NCBI GenBank assembly: GCA_028291545.1
Contig: JAQGHR010000065.1
Location: forward strand, 1 to 64,000
Source: Planctomycetota bacterium
Lineage (GTDB): Bacteria > Planctomycetota > Planctomycetia > Isosphaerales > Isosphaeraceae
Direction of reading: 5' to 3'
DNA length: 64,000 nt
This document shows, piece after piece, positions 23,088 to 31,941 of this stretch (positions are counted from its first letter, which is position 1; each line of letters opens with the position of its first letter). The translations under genes were made by a program, and so were the position numbers. Under the pieces are notes generated by a model, which saw nothing but the letters and a program-made list of their open reading frames with translations, was not told the origin of the DNA and ran no database searches.

Positions 23088-24140
23088 TCAATGCGAATTG
23101 GCCGCTCTTGCACCCCGCAAGACATCCTCCAGGATGTCGTCCAGGCTGCGGGTCAGGTCCCAATCCGGATAGTGGGCGCGCATCTTGGCGAGGTCGGTGA
23201 TGTAGCAGATGTGGTCGCCGACGCGGGCCTGCGGATCATACGTCGTGGGGATCTCGTGCCCGACCGCCTGGCCGACCCGGTCGAGCAATTCCCGGAGCGA
23301 GGCCGCATTGGCCCGGCCGCCGCCGAGATTGTACACCTCGCCGGGGCGGGGGTTCTTGTAGAAGGCCTCGAACGCCCGGATCACGTCCTCGCTGTGGATC
23401 TGGTCGCGGACCTGCTTGCCTTCGTAGCCGATGATCGTGTAGGTTTCGCCCCGCAGGGCCACGCGGACCATGTAGGCGAGGAACCCGTGGAGCTGCACCG
23501 CGCTGTGGAACGGGCCGGTCAGGCAGCCGCCGCGGAAGACGCCCGTCTTCAGGCCGAAGTACCGGCCATACTCCTGCGTGATCACGTCGCCGGCCAGCTT
23601 GCTGGCTCCGAAGAGGCTGTGGGTGCAGCGGTCGACGCGGCAGTTTTCATCGATCCCGTGGTAATCTTCGGGGCGGGCGTAGTCGTAGCGGGTGGGAAGC
23701 TCGGTCAAAGGAAGCTCGTTGGGGACGTCGCCGTAGACCTTGTTGGTGCTCATCAAGATGAACACGGCGTCGGGCGCGTGCAGGCGGGTGGCTTCCAGGA
23801 GGTTGAGCGTCCCTCCGGCGTTGACGTCGAAGTCGTCGAACGGCCGGAATTTGGCGAGGTCGTGCGACGGCTGCGCGGCGCAGTGGATGATCAGGTCCGG
23901 CGCCGTTTCCTGGATGACCTTGGCCATCGCCGCCCGGTTGCGAATGTCGAGGTTATGGTGTTCGAACCGCTTGCAGGTCTCGCGGAGGTGGTGCAGGGTC
24001 CATGTCGTGTCGCCGCCGGGCCCGAAGAAGTCGGCGCGCATGTTGTTGTCGACGCCGTGGACCTGAGCCCCGCGCTGGTCGAAGTAACGGACCGCCTCGG
24101 ATCCGATCAGCCCGCTGCTACCGGTCACTAGCACGTTCAT
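23088..24140 (-). CDS. NAD-dependent sugar-nucleotide epimerase (CDP-paratose 2-epimerase-like)
   Basis: A 350-residue short-chain dehydrogenase of the extended type. It has an N-terminal Rossmann motif [13 protein letters not shown], a HCAAQPSHD substrate segment, MSTNKVYGD and GASKLAGD. The residue normally Tyr in the catalytic YxxxK is Phe here (LFGASK), a form I also recall in related CDP-paratose 2-epimerase-like proteins. The start at 24140 (MNVLVTG) has AGGAGG upstream. It probably supplies a modified sugar for the surface glycan made by its neighbours; the exact substrate is not determinable. Confidence 0.83.
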   Translation of the reverse strand: MNVLVTGSSGLIGSEAVRYFDQRGAQVHGVDNNMRADFFGPGGDTTWTLHHLRETCKRFEHHNLDIRNRAAMAKVIQETAPDLIIHCAAQPSHDLAKFRPFDDFDVNAGGTLNLLEATRLHAPDAVFILMSTNKVYGDVPNELPLTELPTRYDYARPEDYHGIDENCRVDRCTHSLFGASKLAGDVITQEYGRYFGLKTGVFRGGCLTGPFHSAVQLHGFLAYMVRVALRGETYTIIGYEGKQVRDQIHSEDVIRAFEAFYKNPRPGEVYNLGGGRANAASLRELLDRVGQAVGHEIPTTYDPQARVGDHICYITDLAKMRAHYPDWDLTRSLDDILEDVLRGARAANSH

Positions 24141-24262
24141 GAGACACGATCCTCCTCGCCCCGCGTGGAACCCGGCGGGGGATGATACCATTCACAAGAA
24201 ACCGCGCAGGCCTGACGCGCGGAGATGGAACCGGGGTGAGAATCTTCGCCGCGACGGAGGTC

Positions 24263-25921
24263 TCAGCCATCACCCACCTCGGGGCTGGCCGGGCCTTGTC
24301 CAACCCCCACGACGACCGGGCTCGGGGCCTCTGCGTTCTCGGCCGAGACGGGGACGGGCCGCGAATCCGATTTCCGAGGCAGCAACCGCGTGCCGAACCG
24401 GGTCTGCCAGGCGAGTGAGCCCAGCACCTTGGCGTAGCCGATCCCGTTCTTCACGAGCGAGAAGCTGGACTGGCCCATCTCGGGCGTCCGGTTGATCCAG
24501 GAGATGGGCACACCCTGGACCTTGTATCCCATCAGCAGCGGCTTCAAGCCGGTCTCGGCGTTGGCGGCGAACCACGCGGCTTCGAGGTCGAGGTTCTCCA
24601 CCACCTCCCGCCTCATCAGCTTCAGGTTGTTCGTGAGGTCGCGGACGCGGCGACGGAACAACAGGTTCAGCAGGACGTGGAACGAGCGGTTGCAGAGGAT
24701 CTTCTGGAGCGGGTAGTTGATCAGGACGCTGTCGCGGGAGAACCGGCTCCCCAGCACCACGTCGGCGCCCGCGGCGGCGGCGTCGAACATCTCCCGCAGC
24801 TCCGGGAGGATGTGCAGGAAGTCGCAATCCATCAAGAGAACATACCTTCCCGTGGCCGCCCTCATGCCGTCGGCCAGCGCCCGACCCACGCCGTTGGGCG
24901 GCTTGCGGAAGACGGGACGGACCCGCGGGTCGGCCGCCGCCAGGCTCTCCATGACCTGGCGGGTGCGGTCCTTGCTGTTGTCGTCCACCAGGATGATTTC
25001 ATGGAGATATTCATCGTAGTGCCGCAGCAGCCCGTCCGCCAGCGGCCCCACGTTCATCTCTTCGTTGTAGCACGGCACGACCACCGAGATCGCGCCTTTC
25101 AAGGACGCGTGCTCGGTCATCGAGACCGCCGGCCGGTGGGTCGCCCTCGGACCCTTCTGGGCGTGAAGCAAAACGGTCCCGGCGAAGTTGCGCACGCCGG
25201 GCGTGTTCTCCATCAGGAGCGTCAGGTTCCGCGCCGGCATCATCAGCCAGCGAGGGATCGGGGGATAAAGAAAGTCGTAGCAGGAGGCCGCGATGCTGAT
25301 GAAGCCCACCTCGGAAAGCAGTTCATAGAGCTGGACCTGATTGTGCAGCGCCCGCTCGTCGCCGCGCTTCAAGAATGGGAGGAGACGCCCCAGCGCCTTC
25401 CGGATCTGGAGGACCGGATTCCAGGGGTTGGTCTCGAAAAGCAGGAGCCGCCCGCCCGGCTTGAGCAGCTTCAGGACCTCTTGCAGCAGGCCGGCCGCGT
25501 GTCGCTGGTCGAGCAGATTGCCCCCGATGACGTAGTCGAACTGGCGGCCCGTCAGCTCGCCGGGGAACCCGGTCAGGTTCACGACCTCGACCGCGGGGCA
25601 AGCCTCTCGCAGCGTGTGCAGGTCGTTGCCCGGCATGAACGTGGCGGCCGTGATCGGGCATTCGCCGCGCGTAACGGAGTGAATGGCCTTGGTTTGCGCC
25701 CCGGTTCCGCAGCCCAGCTCCAGGACGGTCTCACCCGGCAGGATGTGGAACATATGGCGGGCCGTTTGCGCCCGCCACCAGAGCCGCTCGGCCAGGATGG
25801 TGTCCTTGTGCGTCCAGTACCGATCCGAGACCCGCTCGCGCGTCGCGATGGCCTCGAAGGCGGCACTGGACAGGACGTTCGGACCGGGGGCCGGAGGGGC
25901 GAGGAGCGACGGATCGATCAT
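24263..25921 (-). CDS. Fused SAM methyltransferase and family-2 glycosyltransferase
   Basis: A 552-residue two-domain protein. Residues 60-245 are a class I methyltransferase (VLELGCGTGAQT, then LKPGGRLLLFETNPWNP). Residues 275-500 are a GT2 domain (ISVVVPCYNEEMNV, ILVDDNSKDRT, VLLMDCDFLH as the DxD-type site, GADVVLGSRFSRDS) close to polyprenol-phosphate mannose synthases. The C-terminal 40 residues are Pro/Val-rich and unstructured. One enzyme could therefore transfer a sugar and methylate it or a neighbour. It starts the minus-strand glycan group; the ATG at 25921 gives the whole methyltransferase domain. Confidence 0.85.
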   Translation of the reverse strand: MIDPSLLAPPAPGPNVLSSAAFEAIATRERVSDRYWTHKDTILAERLWWRAQTARHMFHILPGETVLELGCGTGAQTKAIHSVTRGECPITAATFMPGNDLHTLREACPAVEVVNLTGFPGELTGRQFDYVIGGNLLDQRHAAGLLQEVLKLLKPGGRLLLFETNPWNPVLQIRKALGRLLPFLKRGDERALHNQVQLYELLSEVGFISIAASCYDFLYPPIPRWLMMPARNLTLLMENTPGVRNFAGTVLLHAQKGPRATHRPAVSMTEHASLKGAISVVVPCYNEEMNVGPLADGLLRHYDEYLHEIILVDDNSKDRTRQVMESLAAADPRVRPVFRKPPNGVGRALADGMRAATGRYVLLMDCDFLHILPELREMFDAAAAGADVVLGSRFSRDSVLINYPLQKILCNRSFHVLLNLLFRRRVRDLTNNLKLMRREVVENLDLEAAWFAANAETGLKPLLMGYKVQGVPISWINRTPEMGQSSFSLVKNGIGYAKVLGSLAWQTRFGTRLLPRKSDSRPVPVSAENAEAPSPVVVGVGQGPASPEVGDG

Positions 25922-26172
25922 CCGGGGATTCCTTCGGCGCGATCGATGGAAAGACGGTCCTGGGCTATCAATCTGGACGACTCACATCCCACGACGAGCA
26001 GTCCCCGTCTTCGGAAATCGACAGATCCTAGGCCGTCCATGATAACGGCGGCTCCCGACCTGGCATAGGGTCCACGATGGCCTTTTTACAACACGACGGT
26101 CGACTTCCCCTCGAAATGAGCGGCCAGGCCCGGTTTTGTGACCGACGTGTTCACTTGAGGAAACGCGACGCG

Positions 26173-27105
26173 TCAGGACTTCGACGCCCTGTCCTCCGCC
26201 AGACGCGCGGCGACTTCGCCGGCAAGGACGGCGTTGGCGACGATCAAGGCCCGGTTCGCCACCAGGCTTCGGCCCTCGGTGACGCGACGGATGGCGTCGA
26301 GCAAGAAGGGGGTGATCGCCTTGCCCCCGATGCCCTGGGCCTGGGCCTCGGCCAGCGTATGCACGAGGGCCGCATCCATCTCCGCCTCGGCGATCGCGAC
26401 CGCGTCCGGGACCGGCTGGGCCAGCACGATCGCCCCCGGCAGGCGCATCGCCCGATGCGCCCGGGCGATCCTCGCCACGTCCTCGGCCGAGTCCGCCCGC
26501 CATTCCAGCGACAGGCCGCTTGACACCGTGGTGAACGCTGGGAACGCCTCCGTGCGATAGCCGATGACCGCCACCCCGCGGGTTTCCAGATTCTCCAGGG
26601 TGGCCGGGATGTCCAGGATCGACTTCACGCCGGAGCAAACCACGACCATCCCGTCGGCCCGCGCCAGTTCGTCCAGGTCGGTGGAGACGTCGAAGCTCTC
26701 GGCCGCGCCGCGGTGGACGCCGCCGAGCCCCCCGGTGGCCATCACGCCGATGCCGACCTCCCGGGCGATCCAGACCGTCGCGGAGACGGTCGTGGCCGCG
26801 TCCAGTCCTCGCGCCACGACCGGGGCCAGGTCCCTCCGGCTCGCCTTGAGGAACGAGGAGGCGCGGGCGATCCCTTCCAGTTCGTCCTCGGCCAGCCCCA
26901 CATGGATGATGCCCCCGATCACCGCGATCGTGGCCGGCGCCGCCCCCGCCAGACGGACGGCGGCCTCGGAGTCCCGGGCGGTCTCCAGATTCTGGGGCCA
27001 GGGCAGACCGTGTGCGATCAGCGTCGATTCCAGCGCCACGACGGCCCGCCCGTCCTCCAGCGCCGCGACGACTTCGGGGGCGAGTCGAACGGACCCGCGT
27101 GTCAT
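26173..27105 (-). CDS. psuG: Pseudouridine-5'-phosphate glycosidase
   Basis: A 310-residue enzyme that splits pseudouridine 5'-phosphate into uracil and ribose 5-phosphate. Family marks: ALESTLIAHGLPWPQNLETA, IAVIGGIIHVGL, GVMATGGLGGVHRG and VVCSGVKSILDIPATLE. The length matches the family. The ATG at 27105 has AGGAGG ten bases upstream. No pseudouridine kinase lies next to it, so the substrate phosphate must come from elsewhere. The gap 25922-26172 shows nothing recognisable. Confidence 0.95.
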   Translation of the reverse strand: MTRGSVRLAPEVVAALEDGRAVVALESTLIAHGLPWPQNLETARDSEAAVRLAGAAPATIAVIGGIIHVGLAEDELEGIARASSFLKASRRDLAPVVARGLDAATTVSATVWIAREVGIGVMATGGLGGVHRGAAESFDVSTDLDELARADGMVVVCSGVKSILDIPATLENLETRGVAVIGYRTEAFPAFTTVSSGLSLEWRADSAEDVARIARAHRAMRLPGAIVLAQPVPDAVAIAEAEMDAALVHTLAEAQAQGIGGKAITPFLLDAIRRVTEGRSLVANRALIVANAVLAGEVAARLAEDRASKS

Positions 27106-27283
27106 GGATGAAGTCCTCCTCGGGTCGCGACGGCGTCCCTGATCGCCGCGAGCGAATGGCCTGGCTGCGACGGAACAGCCTGCCGAATTGTCGGCATGCC
27201 TGGTCCCGTTACGATGTTAAGGCGTATAATGCCCTGTCCCGCCGGTGCGGTGGAAGCCCCGTCCCGATCCATTGTCAGGTCGC

Positions 27284-28609
27284 ATGCACGTCATCCTGGA
27301 TGTGGTTCAAGGCCCTCGAACGGGGCGATCGTTCGTCTTCGATGGCCACGATACGTTCATCGTGGGGCGATCGCGGCTCGTTCATTGCGCCATGCCCGAG
27401 GACTCGGCGCTGTCTCGGGACCACTTCCTGATCGAGGTCAAGCCGCCGCGCTGCGAGCTTCGCGACCTGGGCAGCACCAACGGGACGTTCGTCAACGACA
27501 ACAGGGTCGATCAGGTCCGGCTCGAGTCGGGGGATCGCATCGCGGCCGGGCAGAGCGTCTTCGTGGTACGGATCGAAGGTCATCCCAGGCAGACGTCCGG
27601 CGAAGGCGTCCCGCTCCCCGAGGATCGGCCGGCGAATGCGGCCCAGGTCGGCCCGATCGTCTGCATGTCGTGCGGGACCTCGGCCCCGTCGGGTGTCGAG
27701 GTCGCCAGCGGCTCGCATCCGGATTTCCGCGAGTCGATCTCCTGGCTCTGCGAGGCCTGCCGCGTGGACGTGGCCACGACGTTCCAGCCCGTCCCGCACT
27801 ACACCACCCTCCGCGAGCTGGGCCGTGGAGCGATGGGCGTCGTCTACCTCGCGCAGCACTTGCAGAGCGGCCGCAAGGTCGCCCTGAAGCTGATCGCGCC
27901 GGAGACCGCCGCGGCGCGATCGGCCATCGACCGGTTCCTGCGCGAGATGACCGTCATTAGTCAGATGAAGCATCCGAACATCGTCGAATATCTCGAACAG
28001 GGCACGACGAAGGGCCAGTTCTGGTTCGCGATGGAGTACGTCTCCGGCCCGAACCTGGAAGAGATCGCCCAGGCCGAACCGGGGACTTATCCCATCCTCC
28101 AGGCCTGCCGCATGGCCTATCAGGTGCTCAAGGGGCTGGAGCACGCCCACAGCCTCGGCTTCGTCCACCGCGACGTCAAGCCCGAGAATATCCTGATCGG
28201 CAAGACGCCCGCCGGCCTGCTCGCCAAGATCTCCGACTTCGGGCTCGCCAAGAGCTTTCGCGGCATCGGCCTCTCCGGCCTGACCTTCTCCGGCGAGATG
28301 CGCGGCACGATCCCGTTCATGCCGCCCGAGCAGGTGCTCGACTTCAAGAAGGTTCTCCCCTCCGGCGACCTGTACGCGACGGCCGCGACGCTCTACTACT
28401 TGATCTCCGGCCAGTTCATCTACGATCAGAATGCCGAGGGCGACGTGATCCGCATGCTGCTGGAAGACCAGCCCGTGCCCATCCGCGACCGCCGCCCCGA
28501 AGTCCCCAAAGGCCTGGCCGACGTCCTCCAGAAATGCCTCGCCCGCGACCCCGCCGATCGCTACCCGACGGCCGGAGACATGCGCAAGGCGCTCCGGCCG
28601 TATTGTTGA
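27284..28609 (+). CDS. FHA-domain serine/threonine protein kinase
   Basis: A 441-residue signalling protein. Residues 1-95 form an FHA phosphothreonine-binding domain (FIVGRS, SRDHFLIE, DLGSTNGTFVN). A linker with CMSCG and CEAC (about residues 127-162) looks like a zinc-ribbon. The kinase domain, 180-441, has GRGAMGVVYLA, VALK, HRDVKPEN, DFGLA and a PPEQ activation-loop end, so all catalytic residues are present. No membrane segment is seen, so it is cytosolic, unlike many PASTA-type kinases. The ATG at 27284 begins directly at the FHA strand; longer frames add only a basic tail. Confidence 0.92.
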   Translation: MHVILDVVQGPRTGRSFVFDGHDTFIVGRSRLVHCAMPEDSALSRDHFLIEVKPPRCELRDLGSTNGTFVNDNRVDQVRLESGDRIAAGQSVFVVRIEGHPRQTSGEGVPLPEDRPANAAQVGPIVCMSCGTSAPSGVEVASGSHPDFRESISWLCEACRVDVATTFQPVPHYTTLRELGRGAMGVVYLAQHLQSGRKVALKLIAPETAAARSAIDRFLREMTVISQMKHPNIVEYLEQGTTKGQFWFAMEYVSGPNLEEIAQAEPGTYPILQACRMAYQVLKGLEHAHSLGFVHRDVKPENILIGKTPAGLLAKISDFGLAKSFRGIGLSGLTFSGEMRGTIPFMPPEQVLDFKKVLPSGDLYATAATLYYLISGQFIYDQNAEGDVIRMLLEDQPVPIRDRRPEVPKGLADVLQKCLARDPADRYPTAGDMRKALRPYC

Positions 28610-28631
28610 AGGCGGGTTCTGCGGCCCGGCC

Positions 28632-29543
28632 CTATGGCACGGCCACCCGAACCGCCCCAGGCACGACCGTCACCTCGACCGGCGTCTCGCCGATGATCTC
28701 GCCGTCGGCCTGGACGGGAAGGGGCCGTCTCGTCTTGATCGAGACGGATTGCGTTACCGGAAAGTATCGCAAGTTCGGGTCGTCGCGATGCGTCTTTCGC
28801 AAGACGTTCCAGGACACTCGCAGGTAGTGCCAAATCGTCGAGGCGCGGACCACGCAGAGGTCCCCCCGGCCGTCGTCGGGTCGGATGCCCGGCCCCCACG
28901 TCAGCGGGGGCTCGCCGAGCGTGCCGCAGTTGGCGACCAGCACTTCCGAGGCGCGGGTCTGGTAGGGGCGGCCGTCGATCGTGAGAAAAAACCGCCGCGG
29001 CTGGAAACCGATCAGGCGGACAAGAGCCGTCCAGGTATAGGCGATCCGGCCGAACCGCCGCTTGTGCTCGCGCGTGGTGTCGCGGATCATCAGCGCATCG
29101 ATTCCGACCCCGACGTGCGTGTAGAAGTGACGATTGCCGACCCGCAGGGCATCGACGGGCGTCGTGCGAAAATCTCCCGCGAGCAGGTCGCACGCCTCGT
29201 CCAGATCGATCGGGATGCCCAGCTCGCGGGCCAGGATATTGCCCGTGCCCAGGGGCAAGATCCCCAGCGGCCGATCCGACCCGACCAGGCCCTCGGCCAC
29301 CGCCGAGACCGTGCCGTCGCCCCCCGCGGCGACCACGATGTCCACCCCGCGCGAGACCGCCTCGCGGGCGAGCTCGGCCAGGTCCTCCGCGCCGGAGACC
29401 TGATGGACGTCACACGAGCCGTCGTCGCAGCGGAAATGCGTCTCCAACGCCGCTTGCACGGACCTGGCCGAATACGAGCCCGAGTTCGGATTCAGGATCA
29501 CGAATAGCTTGCGTGCGCGGACGGTTGTCGCTGCGGCGGACAT
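28632..29543 (-). CDS. Diacylglycerol/lipid kinase family protein
   Basis: A 303-residue protein with the DAGK catalytic fold: FVILNPNSGS near residue 13, the glycine-rich VVAAGGDGTVSAVAEGL near 70, and LPLGTGNILARELG near 95. Relatives phosphorylate diacylglycerol, ceramide or phosphatidylglycerol at the membrane, and the lipid here is unknown. The ATG at 29543 is the first good start. It is convergent with the FHA kinase gene, with 22 bases between their stops. Confidence 0.92.
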   Translation of the reverse strand: MSAAATTVRARKLFVILNPNSGSYSARSVQAALETHFRCDDGSCDVHQVSGAEDLAELAREAVSRGVDIVVAAGGDGTVSAVAEGLVGSDRPLGILPLGTGNILARELGIPIDLDEACDLLAGDFRTTPVDALRVGNRHFYTHVGVGIDALMIRDTTREHKRRFGRIAYTWTALVRLIGFQPRRFFLTIDGRPYQTRASEVLVANCGTLGEPPLTWGPGIRPDDGRGDLCVVRASTIWHYLRVSWNVLRKTHRDDPNLRYFPVTQSVSIKTRRPLPVQADGEIIGETPVEVTVVPGAVRVAVP

Positions 29544-29603
29544 GCGATGGAATCCTCGCGTGCGATGAGCAGGACCGGACGATCCCGAGACAGCACTCGC
29601 AAT

Positions 29604-30215
29604 TCACGGGCCATTGCCCCGCGCGGGGTGACGGACAGGGGACCGTTCCTCAAGCAGGCCGTGAACGTCGGCGACCACGGCGTCCGGCGTCAGAAACTCC
29701 AGGCTGTAAATCTCTCTCTGCACACCGTTTGGATCGACCAGGAACACGCGGGAAGGATGATCGAGCACGCCCATCGCGTTCTTCCTGGCCCACATGCCCC
29801 ACGAGGCGACCACGCGATCGACGCGATCGGTGGGGCCGGTCAGGAAGTGCCAGGATTCGGGCCTGGCGTCATAAATCTTCGCGTACATCTTCAAGACTTC
29901 GGATGTGTCGTGCGCCGGGTCGAGCGAGATCGAGACGAACTCGACCTTCGTGCCCCAGAGGCCGTCCTTCTCCAGCGCATCCCGGCATTGCGCCATCGCC
30001 GCCGAGGTCAGCGGGCACGAGCCATTGCAGGTCGTGTAGACGAAGCTCACGAGCACCGCCTTGCCCCGCAGCTTTGACAGATCAAACGGCTCCCCCTCGG
30101 CATCGATCAGCTTCACCTCCGGCGCGGGGGCAATCCGGGCCAGGGGAGAATCGGCTTTTGCCAAAGAATACACAGAGAGCACGGAAAGAGAAATCATAAT
30201 AGGAAAGTATTTCAT
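29604..30215 (-). CDS. SCO1/SenC-family copper chaperone
   Basis: A 203-residue exported thioredoxin-fold protein. A signal peptide (residues 1-22) precedes the domain, which contains FVYTTCNGSCP, the copper-binding CxxxC pair, and a conserved histidine in LDHPSRVFLVD. SCO proteins insert copper into cuproenzymes, classically cytochrome oxidase. Here the next gene upstream, 43 bases away and in the same direction, encodes a methanethiol-oxidase-like protein, a copper enzyme whose gene is often found beside a SCO1/SenC gene. Confidence 0.92.
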   Translation of the reverse strand: MKYFPIMISLSVLSVYSLAKADSPLARIAPAPEVKLIDAEGEPFDLSKLRGKAVLVSFVYTTCNGSCPLTSAAMAQCRDALEKDGLWGTKVEFVSISLDPAHDTSEVLKMYAKIYDARPESWHFLTGPTDRVDRVVASWGMWARKNAMGVLDHPSRVFLVDPNGVQREIYSLEFLTPDAVVADVHGLLEERSPVRHPARGNGP

Positions 30216-30257
30216 CACGTTCCCCCCGCTCTCTGTATGCTCTTTGGTGAAATTGCC

Positions 30258-31454
30258 TCAATTTAACAACATATCATGTCCCCTCGCCGGACCGGTCGGG
30301 AAGCTGGTCAGATCGACATTGAACGATTTCTCGATCTTCAGCCCCTCCGGCGTGATCCGGATCAACCGGACCCAGAACGTGCCGTCACGGTCGAGCGTGG
30401 AGAGCAAGGAATTGGAGACGTACATGCGTTGGCCGTCGCCCGTGACGTGCATCATGTTCGGCTGTGTGCCGATCTTGGCGGTGCTGAAGAGGGTGACTTT
30501 CTCCGGGTCGGAGACGTCGAACTGCTGGATCGTATCGCCGCCGAAATTGCTGACGAACAGGTACTTGTCGTCGGGGCTCTGACGCAGGTCGGCCGGCATC
30601 GGGCCGGTGTCGGCAACCTTCTTGAACTCGTACCGGCCGTCGGTCTTGCCGCGGAACATCCAGAGCGAGTCATCCAGCGCGCAATTCGTGAACCCGTAGT
30701 TCGCGCCCTTCTTCAAGGACCACCGCACCTCCAGCGGCGCGAGCCCGGCGCGGCCGACCTGAAGGGGCTTTCTCGCCTTGAAGTCCCACACCACCATCTC
30801 GGTGCCGAAGTCCTTGGGGTCCATCTGCTTGAACGGCTTCCGGTAATTCCGCATCGGCGTGAAGCTCGACGTGACCATCCGGTTGAACTCGGGCTTCACG
30901 GCGAGGTCGTAGGCATAAGGGGCATCTTTCGGCTGGTCGATCCGCCGGATGAATCGGCCGTCGTTGGTGAACTCCGCCATACCGGCCGGCAGTCCGCCAT
31001 CTTTCGCCCCCAGGAAGCTCAGGAGCATCCGACCCGGGAGCGCATAATACGTATGCGGGCCGGTCAGGCCGGTCACCTCGGGGATCGTTTCCAGCACCTT
31101 CTCGATCCTCGGCTTCGCCGGGTCGGTCGCGACGTCCAGGATCCAGATCTTGCTCGACAGCAGGCCCCCGGCCCAGATCCTGGTGCGATCGTCGGTGTAT
31201 CCCCAGTGATGCGTCTCGTTCCCCCTGGAGCCGAGATCGACCGTGTGAATGATCTTCGAGAACGTCTTGCTCGCCGGGTCCACGTCGATCACCGCGACGA
31301 AGTCGTTGTCCTTCGCGTCGGCATCCACGCAGAACAAGTAAAGATATTTCTCCGGCCTGTCGAGCCGCTTGACGTAGGGCGAGAGGCAGGTCTCGGCCAT
31401 CGCGAGGGATGGTAGGACGAGGATCAAGAGCGCAGCGAATAGGCGTCGCAGCAT
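30258..31454 (-). CDS. Exported selenium-binding-protein/methanethiol-oxidase-like protein
   Basis: 398 residues, starting at 31454 with GGGGAG eight bases upstream and a signal peptide ending near SLAMA-ET. The body is a beta-propeller of the SBP56 family: ETCLSPY near residue 23, LGSRGNETHHWGY, GLTGPHTYYALPG, SPDDKYLFVSNFGGD, and the family ending RGHDMLLN. Members include human SELENBP1 and bacterial MtoX, which oxidises methanethiol to formaldehyde, sulfide and peroxide with copper. The neighbouring SCO1 gene supports the copper-enzyme reading. The reaction is inferred from family and context. Confidence 0.8.
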   Translation of the reverse strand: MLRRLFAALLILVLPSLAMAETCLSPYVKRLDRPEKYLYLFCVDADAKDNDFVAVIDVDPASKTFSKIIHTVDLGSRGNETHHWGYTDDRTRIWAGGLLSSKIWILDVATDPAKPRIEKVLETIPEVTGLTGPHTYYALPGRMLLSFLGAKDGGLPAGMAEFTNDGRFIRRIDQPKDAPYAYDLAVKPEFNRMVTSSFTPMRNYRKPFKQMDPKDFGTEMVVWDFKARKPLQVGRAGLAPLEVRWSLKKGANYGFTNCALDDSLWMFRGKTDGRYEFKKVADTGPMPADLRQSPDDKYLFVSNFGGDTIQQFDVSDPEKVTLFSTAKIGTQPNMMHVTGDGQRMYVSNSLLSTLDRDGTFWVRLIRITPEGLKIEKSFNVDLTSFPTGPARGHDMLLN

Positions 31455-31533
31455 GGCGATTCTCCCCGTGACCTTGGCAAAGATCGAGCAATATTGATGA
31501 TAGGGATCGCGAATCCGAAATCGAGCGGACGCG

Positions 31534-31923
31534 TCAATCACGCTTCGGCTCGAACAGGGCCATCACCGCACCCGCCGGGTCCCGGATCGCGGCGAACCGT
31601 CCCATCCCGCCCATGCTCCGAGGCCCGTCGAGGATCGCGCCGCCGAGTTCCACGCAACGCGAGAGGCTGGCGTCGATGTCCGGCACGTTCACATAGATGA
31701 GCCAGACCGGGGGCAGCTTGGCGTTCTCTCCGCGCGCATGGCAGATCCCCGCGACGGGCGTGGCCTCGCCCTGGGGGTGGACGCAGTAGTCGCTGTACGC
31801 GCCCATCGGGACCTCGCTGGTGGTCCAGCCGACGACGGCCTGGTAGAAGTCTCGCACCGCCCCGGCGTTCGGGACCGAGAGGTCGATCCAGCCGATCCGC
31901 CCCAGACTCGAAGGTGATTCCAC
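31534..31923 (-). CDS. VOC-family (glyoxalase-like) protein
   Basis: A 129-residue two-module vicinal-oxygen-chelate protein. It begins IGWIDLSVPNAGAVRDFYQAVVGW, the standard first module, and ends with the second-module signature FAAIRDPAGAVMALFEP. Relatives bind a metal and act on small electrophiles or confer resistance; no substrate can be read here. It lies 18 bases downstream of galK on the same strand and may be cotranscribed. Confidence 0.85.
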   Translation of the reverse strand: MESPSSLGRIGWIDLSVPNAGAVRDFYQAVVGWTTSEVPMGAYSDYCVHPQGEATPVAGICHARGENAKLPPVWLIYVNVPDIDASLSRCVELGGAILDGPRSMGGMGRFAAIRDPAGAVMALFEPKRD

Positions 31924-31941
31924 GTCGCGGTTCCTGTGTTA

